A DNA stretch of 64,000 nucleotides from JBGPTK01 sp963797765 (GTDB lineage: Bacteria; Acidobacteriota; Terriglobia; Acidiferrales; UBA7541). The translations under genes were made by a program, and so were the position numbers. The notes beneath the pieces were generated by a model. That model was not told the DNA's origin. It was given only the letters and a program-made list of their open reading frames with translations, and searched no databases. The DNA is taken from positions 744,001-808,000 of the forward strand of contig CAWCQU010000002.1 in the NCBI GenBank assembly GCA_963797765.1, read 5' to 3'. Shown here piece by piece: positions 45,432 through 53,648 of the stretch. The stretch's first letter is position 1, and the number at the start of each line of letters is the position of its first letter.

Positions 45432-47137
45432 GATGGCCTCCCGCCGCCGCCCGATTTTGCGGATGGCAGAATGGATTCAAAATACGGCGCTAAATTCACT
45501 CCGTTCTGAAGCAAGACCGGTTCCTGCATCACCCGCAGGGCCGCGGGATCGTCAGCCAGAAAGACGGGATCCAGATCAAACGATGCGACACCCTCGGGAA
45601 AAACCTTGGCCAGAAAGCGCGCCACTTCATCGGTATCCAGAGGCTCATCGCCGATGGTGAGGAAAAACGGATATTCCTGCTGAACAGGCGGCTGAGCGGG
45701 GCTTAGCGCCCGGCGAACTTTAAGACGGTCGAGAAAAATCATCAGCGTGGGCGGATCCATTTTCAAGGCCGCGGAGAGACGGGCGGTGATTCCAGAATAG
45801 CTGCGGCAGTCCACAGCGGGTGAAGATGGATTCCAGGCCAGCGCTTTTGGGCTGCCGTGATGCGGTTGCAGAATTTCCATCTGCTGTGAATGAAATCCTT
45901 TCATCAAATCGAGTCCGCCGTAAACGGGAACTCCGTCGATCATTACCAGCTCGACATCCTGTTCGGTTGCTTCGATCAGATTGCGATAAGGATCGCGATT
46001 CCTTTTTTTCAGAAGAAGGATATCGGCGGCGGAACCTTGAGCGAGATGGCCCGCGTGTTGATTCCAATTCACGGCTTGAGCGGGATTTCGCGTGACCATG
46101 CCGACGATTTCCCGGTCGCTGAACAAGCCATTCAAACGGTGCTGATTGAACTGGTCGGCAACTTTGAGGTCGAACAAGACGTTTTTGCTTCCGCTGGGGG
46201 CCCATTCGGAACCGAGACAAATATTCACTCCGGCTTTGCGCGCGGCGCCGATATCGGCAGTGCGGCCATAGAGACGCAGGTTTCCCAGCGGCGACCAAAC
46301 AACGGAAGCACCCGCAGCGGCGAGTTCAACAAACTGGCTTTCATTTAATCCCAGGGCATGGATGGCTACAAGCTTCTTGGTCAACAATTGAAATTGTTTC
46401 AGATCTGAAAATCGCTGTTGGCCGTAGTCTCCTGTTCCTTCGGACAAATGGTAAATCCAGGCGTCGAGACGGGGCATCAATTCGCGCAACCCCGGGGCGG
46501 TTTCCGCGGTTACGTCCCAGATGGTTTGATGGATACGATCCTGGCCGAAGTTGTCGAATTCCATGTTGCGGACTAAAAGTGAAGTGTATTCCCGGCTCCA
46601 AGGTGCGGCGCCCTCGAGAGATGTGGTGCCGCCAGCCAGCGCTTTGATCTCCGCGTAAAGGCACACATCGTCCAGCAGGTCCGCGTATTGAACGAGCAAG
46701 CGGCAGGGATTTTCGACGGTGCGGCGATAATCTGGATCGAAGAAAAATTCAGTGCGATTTGTATACTGGCGAGGCGCGAACCAAGGGCCGCGGACATCAT
46801 AGGTCATATGCTTGTGCAGGTCGATCAGGCCCGGATAGAAAACGCCACCGGTTTCCACTACAGGCAGATTCCGGGCTGGAGCCGGAAGCGCGTCAACCGA
46901 AGGAACGACCGAACGAATCGTATTGCCGGAAATCCACAGGAGCCCATCGGGATGGGTGACGTGTTGATCGTCGAGAGTGCAAATCGTTCCGTGAAAAAGT
47001 CGGTCCGGCACGATTCCCCGCGCCAGTTGCGAAAAAGACGCGCCAGTTGCGGCAAACGAACCAGATCCGCAAGCTATGGCGAGAGTCGCCGGGAGGCTGA
47101 CTGAACTTTTGAGCAGTTCACGGCGCGTAAGATGCAT
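45428..47137 (-). CDS. Exported amidohydrolase-superfamily protein
   Basis: The 569-residue protein has a twin-arginine signal (TRRELLKSSVSLPATLAIACGSG); a Cys at the end of the hydrophobic part may be lipidated. The TIM-barrel metal site starts DLHKHMTYD (HxH), with LVAIHALGLNESQ later. The usual catalytic Asp in LGSD is Glu here: LGSEWAPSGSKN. A composite beta domain (VPVYGG) and a ~150-residue C-terminal extension follow. The family includes guanine, adenosine and SAH deaminases as well as peptidases, and the E variant makes activity uncertain. It is the gene after gntR and overlaps paralogue 5; a purine or related base deaminase is a natural guess. Confidence 0.82.
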   Translation of the reverse strand: MHLTRRELLKSSVSLPATLAIACGSGSFAATGASFSQLARGIVPDRLFHGTICTLDDQHVTHPDGLLWISGNTIRSVVPSVDALPAPARNLPVVETGGVFYPGLIDLHKHMTYDVRGPWFAPRQYTNRTEFFFDPDYRRTVENPCRLLVQYADLLDDVCLYAEIKALAGGTTSLEGAAPWSREYTSLLVRNMEFDNFGQDRIHQTIWDVTAETAPGLRELMPRLDAWIYHLSEGTGDYGQQRFSDLKQFQLLTKKLVAIHALGLNESQFVELAAAGASVVWSPLGNLRLYGRTADIGAARKAGVNICLGSEWAPSGSKNVLFDLKVADQFNQHRLNGLFSDREIVGMVTRNPAQAVNWNQHAGHLAQGSAADILLLKKRNRDPYRNLIEATEQDVELVMIDGVPVYGGLDLMKGFHSQQMEILQPHHGSPKALAWNPSSPAVDCRSYSGITARLSAALKMDPPTLMIFLDRLKVRRALSPAQPPVQQEYPFFLTIGDEPLDTDEVARFLAKVFPEGVASFDLDPVFLADDPAALRVMQEPVLLQNGVNLAPYFESILPSAKSGGGGRPS

Positions 47138-47146
47138 CGGCCCGGG

Positions 47147-47875
47147 CTATTCCAGCGTGCTTGGTTCTGTAGCACTCTGGTGTCCCTCTCCGAAACGAGT
47201 CAACACGTGCTCGAGGAATTCATTGAACACAAGTTTGAAGCCGGCTTCGATCTCTTCCGGAGTTCCCGAGAGAACGAGTTGCAGCATCTTGCGGTGCTGT
47301 TCAACCACCGCATCAAAACGGAAGCTCGGAGATTGCGGCACATCCCGGATCAATTCATAACCGAAGAAACGAGTGGAAATATCGGTGAGAATTTTAGTGA
47401 GGTGACGATTATCGGCCAGGTCCCACAAGGCTTTATGAAATTCAATATCGGCTGCGGTAAAGTGCGGCATGCTACGCTCCCGCGCCGCATCAGCCAGATG
47501 CTCGAGCGCGCCCTGGAGATTGGCAACTCCCGCAGGATCCAAGGAGGCGCGCGCGAGTTGGGCTGCATGCGTTTCAAGAATGGCGCGAAGTTCAAATATC
47601 TCGCGGATGTCGCGGCCAGAAAGCTTGGTGACAAACGCCCCCTGGTGCGGCTTCAGTGTGACCAATCCGCGCTGCGCCAGGAGCCAAAGCGACTCTCGAA
47701 CCGGAACGCGGCTGACGTTTAGCCTGCGGGCCAGAACTGATTCGACTATTTTTTCTCCCGGCTTAAGCGTGCCTTCAAAAATCCAAGCGAGAAGAACGCT
47801 ATAAATTTTGTCGCGCAGGACTTCCTTGTGGATGGAAATATCGGGTACGGCAGAGTTCTGTTGGGTCTCCTGCAA
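47147..47875 (-). CDS. GntR/FadR-type transcriptional regulator
   Basis: From TTG 47875 (AGGAGGAGATCCCGA upstream) the protein has ~242 residues: a winged HTH (LRDKIYSVLLAWIFEGTLKPGEKIVESVLA, then RVPVRESLWLLAQRGLV) and a FadR/FCD ligand domain with IFELRAILETHAA, EFHKALWDLADNRHL and EQHRKMLQLVL, whose His residues usually bind a metal and a small acid. An in-frame extension to 47992 lacks a ribosome-binding site. It lies inside the operon between the TonB receptor and the amidohydrolase (nine bases away), so it probably autoregulates. The GTATAC palindromes at 51527-51567 are the likely operators for it. The expected ligand is a sugar acid or related pathway product. Confidence 0.9.
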   Translation of the reverse strand: MQETQQNSAVPDISIHKEVLRDKIYSVLLAWIFEGTLKPGEKIVESVLARRLNVSRVPVRESLWLLAQRGLVTLKPHQGAFVTKLSGRDIREIFELRAILETHAAQLARASLDPAGVANLQGALEHLADAARERSMPHFTAADIEFHKALWDLADNRHLTKILTDISTRFFGYELIRDVPQSPSFRFDAVVEQHRKMLQLVLSGTPEEIEAGFKLVFNEFLEHVLTRFGEGHQSATEPSTLE

Positions 47876-48027
47876 TCGGGATCTCCTCCTGAGGTCAGTG
47901 GCCCGCAGTAAACCAGCGATGGATTGCGGCGGCGCCGCGGAGTGATCCGCGGGCCGCCACGATGCAGAACCGTTATCCGGGCCTTTTGTCACGGCGATTC
48001 TATCCGATTGGAGATCGAACTAACCAA

Positions 48028-51000
48028 CTAGAAAACAAGCTTCAATCCGAACTGAATCACTCGTCCGTCGTTGATCGTCGCCGTGATGGTGCCGGAAGAG
48101 CCGGTGCCAATGGCGGTATTCGGAAGATCGAATTGCGCATGGTTGAAGACGTTAAACATCTCGGTGCGAAACTGCAGTTTTAGAGCTTCCGTAAGTGAGA
48201 ATGTCTTGTCCAGGGCGACGTCGAAATTCACCTGGTCAGGCCCGCTGCCAAATGTGCGAGAAGAATTACCAAATTGAAACGCGGCCGGCGCCGAGAAGCA
48301 GTTTACGTTGAACCATTTCTGGACCGTTCGCGGAGCCGAAGCGTTGGGATCGCAGGTTATGTTCGGCCGGTTGGTCATGGTGTTGTTGAGCAGTGAGGTG
48401 GACATGGTTGCGCCAAGCGGATAGCCACTGCGAATTCGGCTGATTCCGGAAAACTGCCAACCGCCGATGAATGTGTCGAGGACCGTTCCGGCACTCGAAA
48501 GATAACGGCGATTGCGTCCGAAGGGCAATTCGTACAGATAACTGCCGGTGAAGGAGTGCCGGAGATCGTTGTCGTTCAGCCCCTTGTCGGAATTGATCCC
48601 GAAAGGTGTGAAGGGGAAATAATCAGCGCCGGCCGCGCTGCCCTGGAAGGTTAAGTTCTCGGCAGGCTCGTTGCCAAGTCCCTTTGAATAGGTGTAGCCG
48701 AACAAGAAATACAATCCCGTTGCGAAGCGCTTTTCAAGCTTGGCCTGCAAGGCGTGGTAGATAGACCAGGCGCGGCTGTTGTCATAATCGATTCCTGCGA
48801 AGACCGGGAAAGGCCGGCGAGGGTTGATGGCTCCTGGCCCCGGCGCCGGAGAGTTGAAGTTTGCGTTCTTGTCGAGCAGATGATCAGCTTTGGTTCCTAC
48901 GTAAGCGACGGTCGCGACCATGTGGCCGGGTAATTCTTTCTGGATACCAAAATTCCACTGCTGGACGGTACCGAGCTGGAAATTGTTTTGCCAGAACTCA
49001 ATAGCACCGGAGGGGTGATTCGGGTCAATGACAGTCGGCGCCGGAAACCCCTGGCTCAAGATGCGAGCCGGGTTGACGCTGTCGCTGGTAAAAGTCGGAG
49101 TTCCCACAAAGGGAGGATTGATCTGCAGGCCGTTCATCCCGCCCTGCGCCCAGTCGTTGAAGATACCGTAGCCGCCCCGGATGACCAGCCTCGCATTCGT
49201 GAACGGGGTATAAGCAAAGCCGAGCCGTGGCTGGAGGTTTAGGTAGTGAGTCTGAACATTCCCCGAATCGGAGGCGTTCACGCCGGCGACCAGCATCGTC
49301 TGGGTAGCGGTATCGAGGTTGGAGTAGCGGTTATTCACCTCGGTGGACGCGGTGATGAACATATAAGCCAAACCGAGATTCAGGGTGAGCTTGGGGGAAA
49401 TACGCCAGTCATCCTGGAAGTAAGTCCGGAAATCGGTCCACCTCCTGCCCGTCACATCCCCCCCGAAGACGTTGGTGCGGAACTCGGAAGCCGGCAAACC
49501 GAGAAGGACGCTTGCGACCGCCGAACCGGTGCCGTTCTGGAAGGCTCCCGCGTTGTTTTGTGCTGTAAAAAGCGCGCTGAAGGACATGTCGCCCCGGGGC
49601 GCATTGTAAGCAGTTCCGTTCAACTGATTGAACAGAGTGGCGAATCCGAAATTGAACGAGTGACGGGAATGAACCCAGCTTACGTTATCCGAATACTGAA
49701 AAACGTTGGAGCCGAGCAGCAAAGGAGTGGTGAGGCGATCGCCTAAACCATTGAATCCCGTTAGATCAAAACGGGTCAACCCGGAAGTGAATTTGTCGCC
49801 CTGATTCGCTCCCGGGATTCCCAATTGCTGGGATAGATCTCCCTGGCCGTAGCTGGGACCCACCACCGAAATGAATATGCGGTTGAAGCCAGCAACAGCT
49901 TGATTGACGATACTGGGGCTGAAAATGTGATTCCAGACGACAGCAACATTCCGAGCCCGAGGTATGTTTATGGTGGAACTGACGAAAGAGCTGGTACCGC
50001 CTCCAAGTCCTGGAAGAGGGCCTGGATAGAATTGGTGCGAGTTGTCCATGCTGAATCGAGTGAACAAGTTATTTTTTTCACTGATGTTTGCGTCGACTCG
50101 CACATCGCCTTCATCCTGATTTAGCTGGCGTTCCTGCGTGAGAATGAAATTGTTGGCGAGGCCGGGCAAATTGGGCGCCGGGAACAAGGCCAACACTTTC
50201 AGGCCGATGGGATCGAGCATGTTCGCTGGAATTGTGTTGTTGGCGAATTGGGTGCGCGTTCCAGCGTTGAAAGTTGTGCAGGTGGTGGTAGCCGTGTTGT
50301 AGACCGAGCACGGATTGAAAATGGCGGGCTGCCCGGTTTCCGTGAAGATGCCCTGGCGGGCCAGGGTGGTGGGCACTGTGGAGATTGCAGTGATCCCCTT
50401 CCGAATGCGCAACCCTTGATAATCCCCGAAGAAGAAAACCTTATTCTTCACAATCGGCCCGCCGAAGGCCCCGCCGAACTGGTTCTGCCGGAACGCAGGT
50501 TTCTTGGGATCGAAGAAAGTTTTGGCATCAAAGATGTCGTTGCGGAGGAACTCAAAGGCGGCACCATGGTAGGAGTTGGTTCCGGATTTGGTGGTCAGAA
50601 GAATCGTCCCGCCACCACTTCGCCCGTACTGCGCGGAATAGTTGTTTGTGAGAACTTTGAATTCCTGGATGGCGTCGGGGGACGGCAGAATGGAAATGGA
50701 ACCAGCCGTCAGTTCGTTGTCGTCAATGCCGTCCATTCGCCAGTCGTTGGCATTTTCTCTCATGCCGCTGACGGACAGGGAGGTGGCACCGCGGACCGAC
50801 GTGCTCGCCGAGGGGCTGTTGAACTGAGTGCCCTGTGAAGCAATCGCGCCGGGAGCCAGTGTCCCCAATTGTACGAAATTTCGGCCGTTGAGAGGTAACT
50901 GGACGATGTTTTGTTCGTGAATGATCTGGCCGAGGTTAGATACAGTGTTCTCGAGTAGGGGCCCGGACGCGGCCTCAGACACACGTACCACCGAGGAGGT

Positions 51001-51351
51001 CCCTTGAACTTGCAGGGTAAAATTCAAATCGCGGTGGTCGCCGATTTCGAGAAGGATGTCTTTCAGTTCCGCAGCATTGAAGCCAGTTGCAGACGCCTTC
51101 GCCGTATACCTGCCGATGGGCAGCGGGGTTGACACAAAGTTACCTTCGGCATTGGTTTTCAGCTCAAACCGAGCGCCCGTACCCTGATTGATGATGGTGA
51201 GAGTAGCGCCAGCTACCACGGCACCAGAAGGATCCGTCACCTTTCCATAAAAGGTTCCCGACCCGGTTTGTGCGCCCGCGCCTGCCGCCATAGATATCAC
51301 GGCCAAGAGAAGCACGATTCCACGACAGGAGTTCAATAAACTTCTGAGCAT
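48028..51351 (-). CDS. TonB-dependent receptor, Oar-like, with carboxypeptidase-regulatory domain
   Basis: This 1107-residue outer-membrane protein starts with a signal peptide (CRGIVLLLAVISMAAGAGAQ), a CarboxypepD_reg-like beta domain (~30-115: GTFYGKVTDPSGAVVAGATLTI), a plug (NIVQLPLNGRNFVQLGTLAPG) and a long beta-barrel ending in a terminal Phe (QFGLKLVF), the assembly signal of outer-membrane proteins. TonB boxes are not obvious in such Oar-type proteins. It would import large or scarce substrates such as nucleosides, oligonucleotides or sugar polymers. It heads the minus-strand unit; gntR follows after 152 bases. AGGAAACAAGACG precedes the ATG. Confidence 0.92.
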   Translation of the reverse strand: MLRSLLNSCRGIVLLLAVISMAAGAGAQTGSGTFYGKVTDPSGAVVAGATLTIINQGTGARFELKTNAEGNFVSTPLPIGRYTAKASATGFNAAELKDILLEIGDHRDLNFTLQVQGTSSVVRVSEAASGPLLENTVSNLGQIIHEQNIVQLPLNGRNFVQLGTLAPGAIASQGTQFNSPSASTSVRGATSLSVSGMRENANDWRMDGIDDNELTAGSISILPSPDAIQEFKVLTNNYSAQYGRSGGGTILLTTKSGTNSYHGAAFEFLRNDIFDAKTFFDPKKPAFRQNQFGGAFGGPIVKNKVFFFGDYQGLRIRKGITAISTVPTTLARQGIFTETGQPAIFNPCSVYNTATTTCTTFNAGTRTQFANNTIPANMLDPIGLKVLALFPAPNLPGLANNFILTQERQLNQDEGDVRVDANISEKNNLFTRFSMDNSHQFYPGPLPGLGGGTSSFVSSTINIPRARNVAVVWNHIFSPSIVNQAVAGFNRIFISVVGPSYGQGDLSQQLGIPGANQGDKFTSGLTRFDLTGFNGLGDRLTTPLLLGSNVFQYSDNVSWVHSRHSFNFGFATLFNQLNGTAYNAPRGDMSFSALFTAQNNAGAFQNGTGSAVASVLLGLPASEFRTNVFGGDVTGRRWTDFRTYFQDDWRISPKLTLNLGLAYMFITASTEVNNRYSNLDTATQTMLVAGVNASDSGNVQTHYLNLQPRLGFAYTPFTNARLVIRGGYGIFNDWAQGGMNGLQINPPFVGTPTFTSDSVNPARILSQGFPAPTVIDPNHPSGAIEFWQNNFQLGTVQQWNFGIQKELPGHMVATVAYVGTKADHLLDKNANFNSPAPGPGAINPRRPFPVFAGIDYDNSRAWSIYHALQAKLEKRFATGLYFLFGYTYSKGLGNEPAENLTFQGSAAGADYFPFTPFGINSDKGLNDNDLRHSFTGSYLYELPFGRNRRYLSSAGTVLDTFIGGWQFSGISRIRSGYPLGATMSTSLLNNTMTNRPNITCDPNASAPRTVQKWFNVNCFSAPAAFQFGNSSRTFGSGPDQVNFDVALDKTFSLTEALKLQFRTEMFNVFNHAQFDLPNTAIGTGSSGTITATINDGRVIQFGLKLVF

Positions 51352-51751
51352 CGTCTTGTTTCCTCCATTAGCTGATGCAGGCGAATTAAAGCCCCCACTT
51401 CAAACCAGAAGCCTTGAAGATTCCCCGAAAGCTTCAAATAATCCCCACCAATTCGACCTGGAGCTCAAAGTTACCGAAGAATTAAGGAAACAAGTTATTA
51501 AGAGCGACGCGTTAAGAGCCTTTGTGCAGTATACTGTTGACAGTATGGTTGTAGACAGTATACAAACACTATTTTGCTGTCAAGTTCCTTTTTTTCAGGA
51601 AGAGGGAGACTGTGAAAAACCTCGAAACTGTGTGCTTGACTCATCCCGATCCCTTTCGCCTACACTACCCACGCTTTATGTGCCACTTAGCGGGGCCGAG
51701 CTCTAGTAAGGGACGCTCCGGGCATTCTTGTAAGCAAGGGAAGGAACAACA
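51352..51751. promoter_or_regulatory. Divergent control region of the two catabolic units
   Basis: This 400-base gap separates the receptor operon (minus strand) and the dehydrogenase operon (plus strand). Its middle (51527-51583) carries the overlapping promoters and GTATAC-containing palindromes described in the next entry. The rest has no further repeat or gene. Leaders of ~180-200 bases would lie on either side, long enough for extra control. Confidence 0.5.
51527..51583. promoter_or_regulatory. Overlapping divergent promoters with GntR-type palindromes
   Basis: Plus strand: TTGACA (51537-51542), 16 bases, TATACA (51559-51564). Minus strand: TTGACA (51583-51578), 15 bases, TATACT (51562-51557). 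The two -10 elements share the same TATAC. CAGTATACTG (51527-51536) is a perfect palindrome, and TTGTAGACAGTATACAA (51550-51566) has TTGTA/TACAA arms around seven bases. Three CAGTAT repeats occur at 51527, 51541 and 51556, 14-15 bases apart. A FadR-family dimer binding here would cover both -10 elements, so one regulator could control both units. Confidence 0.65.
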
Positions 51752-52651
51752 GTGAGCCGACGAATTGGTTTTATCGGGACTGGCTTGATGGGCAGAGGAA
51801 TGGCGCGAAACCTGATCCGAAAGGGCTACACGGTCAAGATCTGGAACCGAACACGGGAGAAAGCCCACGAGGTTGCCACGATAGGTGGAGAGATTGCCAC
51901 GTCGCCAGCGGAAGCAGCGGCCGGGGCAGAAGTGGTTGTAATGATGTTGGCGGATCCGAATGCGGTGCTCGAGGTTGTGGAAGGCGCGAAGGGAATCCTG
52001 TCCACGATCTCGAGCGGCGCGGTGGTAATTGATTCGAGCACAATCTCGCCGCTGACTACCAAGAGAGTGGCGGAAGCGCTTCGAGCAAAGGGCGCCGATC
52101 TGCTGGACGCGCCGGTGTTTGGAAGCAAGCATGATTCCGAGAAGGGAGAACTGGGATTCATCCTGGGCGGTGAGAAGGAGACCCTGGAGAAAGTCCGGGA
52201 TGTTCTTCTCAGCATGGGCAAAGTATTTCATGTGGGAACGAGCGGGATGGGAACATTCGCGAAACTTGTTGTGAACCACGTGATTGCTGTGACGCTCGAA
52301 GCGATGAACGAAGGAATGGCGCTGGCGGTGAAGGCAGGGGTCGACGCGGACGTGATGATGAACATTATTCAGTCCAGCCGCGCCCGGTCTGGAATCATTG
52401 AGATGAAGGGCCCACAAGTTTTGAAAGGAGATTTCACACCCTTTTTCCCTTTACGGCTGATGAGCAAGGATATGGGGCTGGTGCTGGACGCAGCCCACTC
52501 GCTCAATGTGCCGATGCCCTTGACGGCGATTTTGCGGGAAATCTATTCCAACTGCTTGGCGGAAGGATTGGGCGAGGAAGATTTCTGCGCCAGCATCAAA
52601 TGGCTGGAAAAAGCGATCAAGAAGGAAGTCCGGTCCGGAAAAGCGAATTAG
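51752..52651 (+). CDS. NAD(P)-dependent beta-hydroxyacid dehydrogenase
   Basis: The 299-residue protein starts at GTG 51752 (AGGGAAGGAAC upstream). GFIGTGLMGRGMARNL is the N-terminal Rossmann dinucleotide-binding motif, DSSTISP and DAPVFGSK are the substrate-binding loop and GTFAKLVVNHVI carries the catalytic Lys of the 3-hydroxyisobutyrate/tartronate-semialdehyde/GLYR family. Substrate preference cannot be read from motifs; D-glycerate- or 3-hydroxyisobutyrate-type acids are typical. It is the first gene of the plus-strand unit, transcribed from the promoter at 51537. Confidence 0.88.
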   Translation: MSRRIGFIGTGLMGRGMARNLIRKGYTVKIWNRTREKAHEVATIGGEIATSPAEAAAGAEVVVMMLADPNAVLEVVEGAKGILSTISSGAVVIDSSTISPLTTKRVAEALRAKGADLLDAPVFGSKHDSEKGELGFILGGEKETLEKVRDVLLSMGKVFHVGTSGMGTFAKLVVNHVIAVTLEAMNEGMALAVKAGVDADVMMNIIQSSRARSGIIEMKGPQVLKGDFTPFFPLRLMSKDMGLVLDAAHSLNVPMPLTAILREIYSNCLAEGLGEEDFCASIKWLEKAIKKEVRSGKAN

Positions 52652-52688
52652 GATTCGGGTTCACCAATCAGAGCGATTTGAAACATTC

Positions 52689-53636
52689 ATGAGCCATTCA
52701 GAGAAACCCGCGGATAAGACGGCGTCATTCCTGCACGGACTGGGCGTGCCGGTGTGCGCTTCCAATCTCACATCTTCCTCGAAGCGCTTCCCGGATGGCG
52801 CTCAATACCGAATCGAAATTCCCAGCTGCGAAAACCCGCAATCGCTGGCGGCAGTGTTGGAAGAAGCGAACCGCTACCGGGTGAGGGTGCATCGCGTGAG
52901 CCAGGGCAGCGGGATCATGCTGATGACTGACGCGGAAATCAGTGAAATGCTGCGAATGGCCAAGGAAGCGAAAATCGAGTTGTCGCTGTTTGTGGGCCCG
53001 CGCGCGCCATTCGATACTTCTCCGCAGCCGTTGGCGCCCAGCGGAAAAGTGATCGGATGGAATCTCCGAGGAGGCGCGCAGCTGAGGTATGCGGTGGAGG
53101 ACGTGAAGCGCGGGTGCGATTTGGGTTTGCGATCCGTTCTGGTTTGTGACCTTGGCTTGCTGTGGATTCTGGACGAAATGAAAAAGGCGGGCGAGCTTCC
53201 CGCGAATCTGCGCATCAAAATATCGATCCTGCAAAGCATTCCAAACGCCGCGACTGCAAAAGTAATCGAGAAGCTGGGAGCAACTACTCTAAATGTCTCG
53301 CCCGACCTTTCCCTGGAGCATTTCTGGGAAATCCGCCAGGCGGTGGATGCGCCTCTTGATGTTTACGTGGAAGTGCCGGACGGCTTCGGCGGATACATCC
53401 GGTATTACGAGGCGCCGGAAATGATTCGCGTGGCATCACCGATCTACGTGAAACTCGGCCTGCGCAACGCTCCGGACATCTATCCATCCGGGCGCCAATT
53501 GGAACAAGTGGGGATCTTGATGAGCCGCGAACGTGTGCGGCGCGCGCGGATTGTTTTGGACTTGATCGAACGCTACACGCCGGAAGCGATCATGTCCGAG
53601 GAAGGACCCAACGACCTGGGGATCCCCGAGATCTAA
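52689..53636 (+). CDS. TIM-barrel-like protein of the U32-peptidase type, function unknown
   Basis: The 315-residue protein has features of a beta/alpha barrel: YRIEIPSCENPQSLAAVLEEANRY, HRVSQGSG, ADAEISEMLRMAKEAKIELSLFVGPR, LRSVLVCDLGLLWILDEMKK and STTLNVSPDLSLEHFWEIRQ. The overall order resembles U32 peptidase-like barrels, though the usual U32 Cys/His set is not seen. VYVEVPDGFGGYIRYYEAPEMIRVASPIYVKLGLRNAPD near the end contains many conserved-looking residues. It follows the dehydrogenase by 37 bases and precedes the LarA-like gene by 12, so it belongs to the same pathway. An aldolase- or dehydratase-like role is possible but not shown. Confidence 0.6.
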   Translation: MSHSEKPADKTASFLHGLGVPVCASNLTSSSKRFPDGAQYRIEIPSCENPQSLAAVLEEANRYRVRVHRVSQGSGIMLMTDAEISEMLRMAKEAKIELSLFVGPRAPFDTSPQPLAPSGKVIGWNLRGGAQLRYAVEDVKRGCDLGLRSVLVCDLGLLWILDEMKKAGELPANLRIKISILQSIPNAATAKVIEKLGATTLNVSPDLSLEHFWEIRQAVDAPLDVYVEVPDGFGGYIRYYEAPEMIRVASPIYVKLGLRNAPDIYPSGRQLEQVGILMSRERVRRARIVLDLIERYTPEAIMSEEGPNDLGIPEI

Positions 53637-53648
53637 ACCCGTACGATT

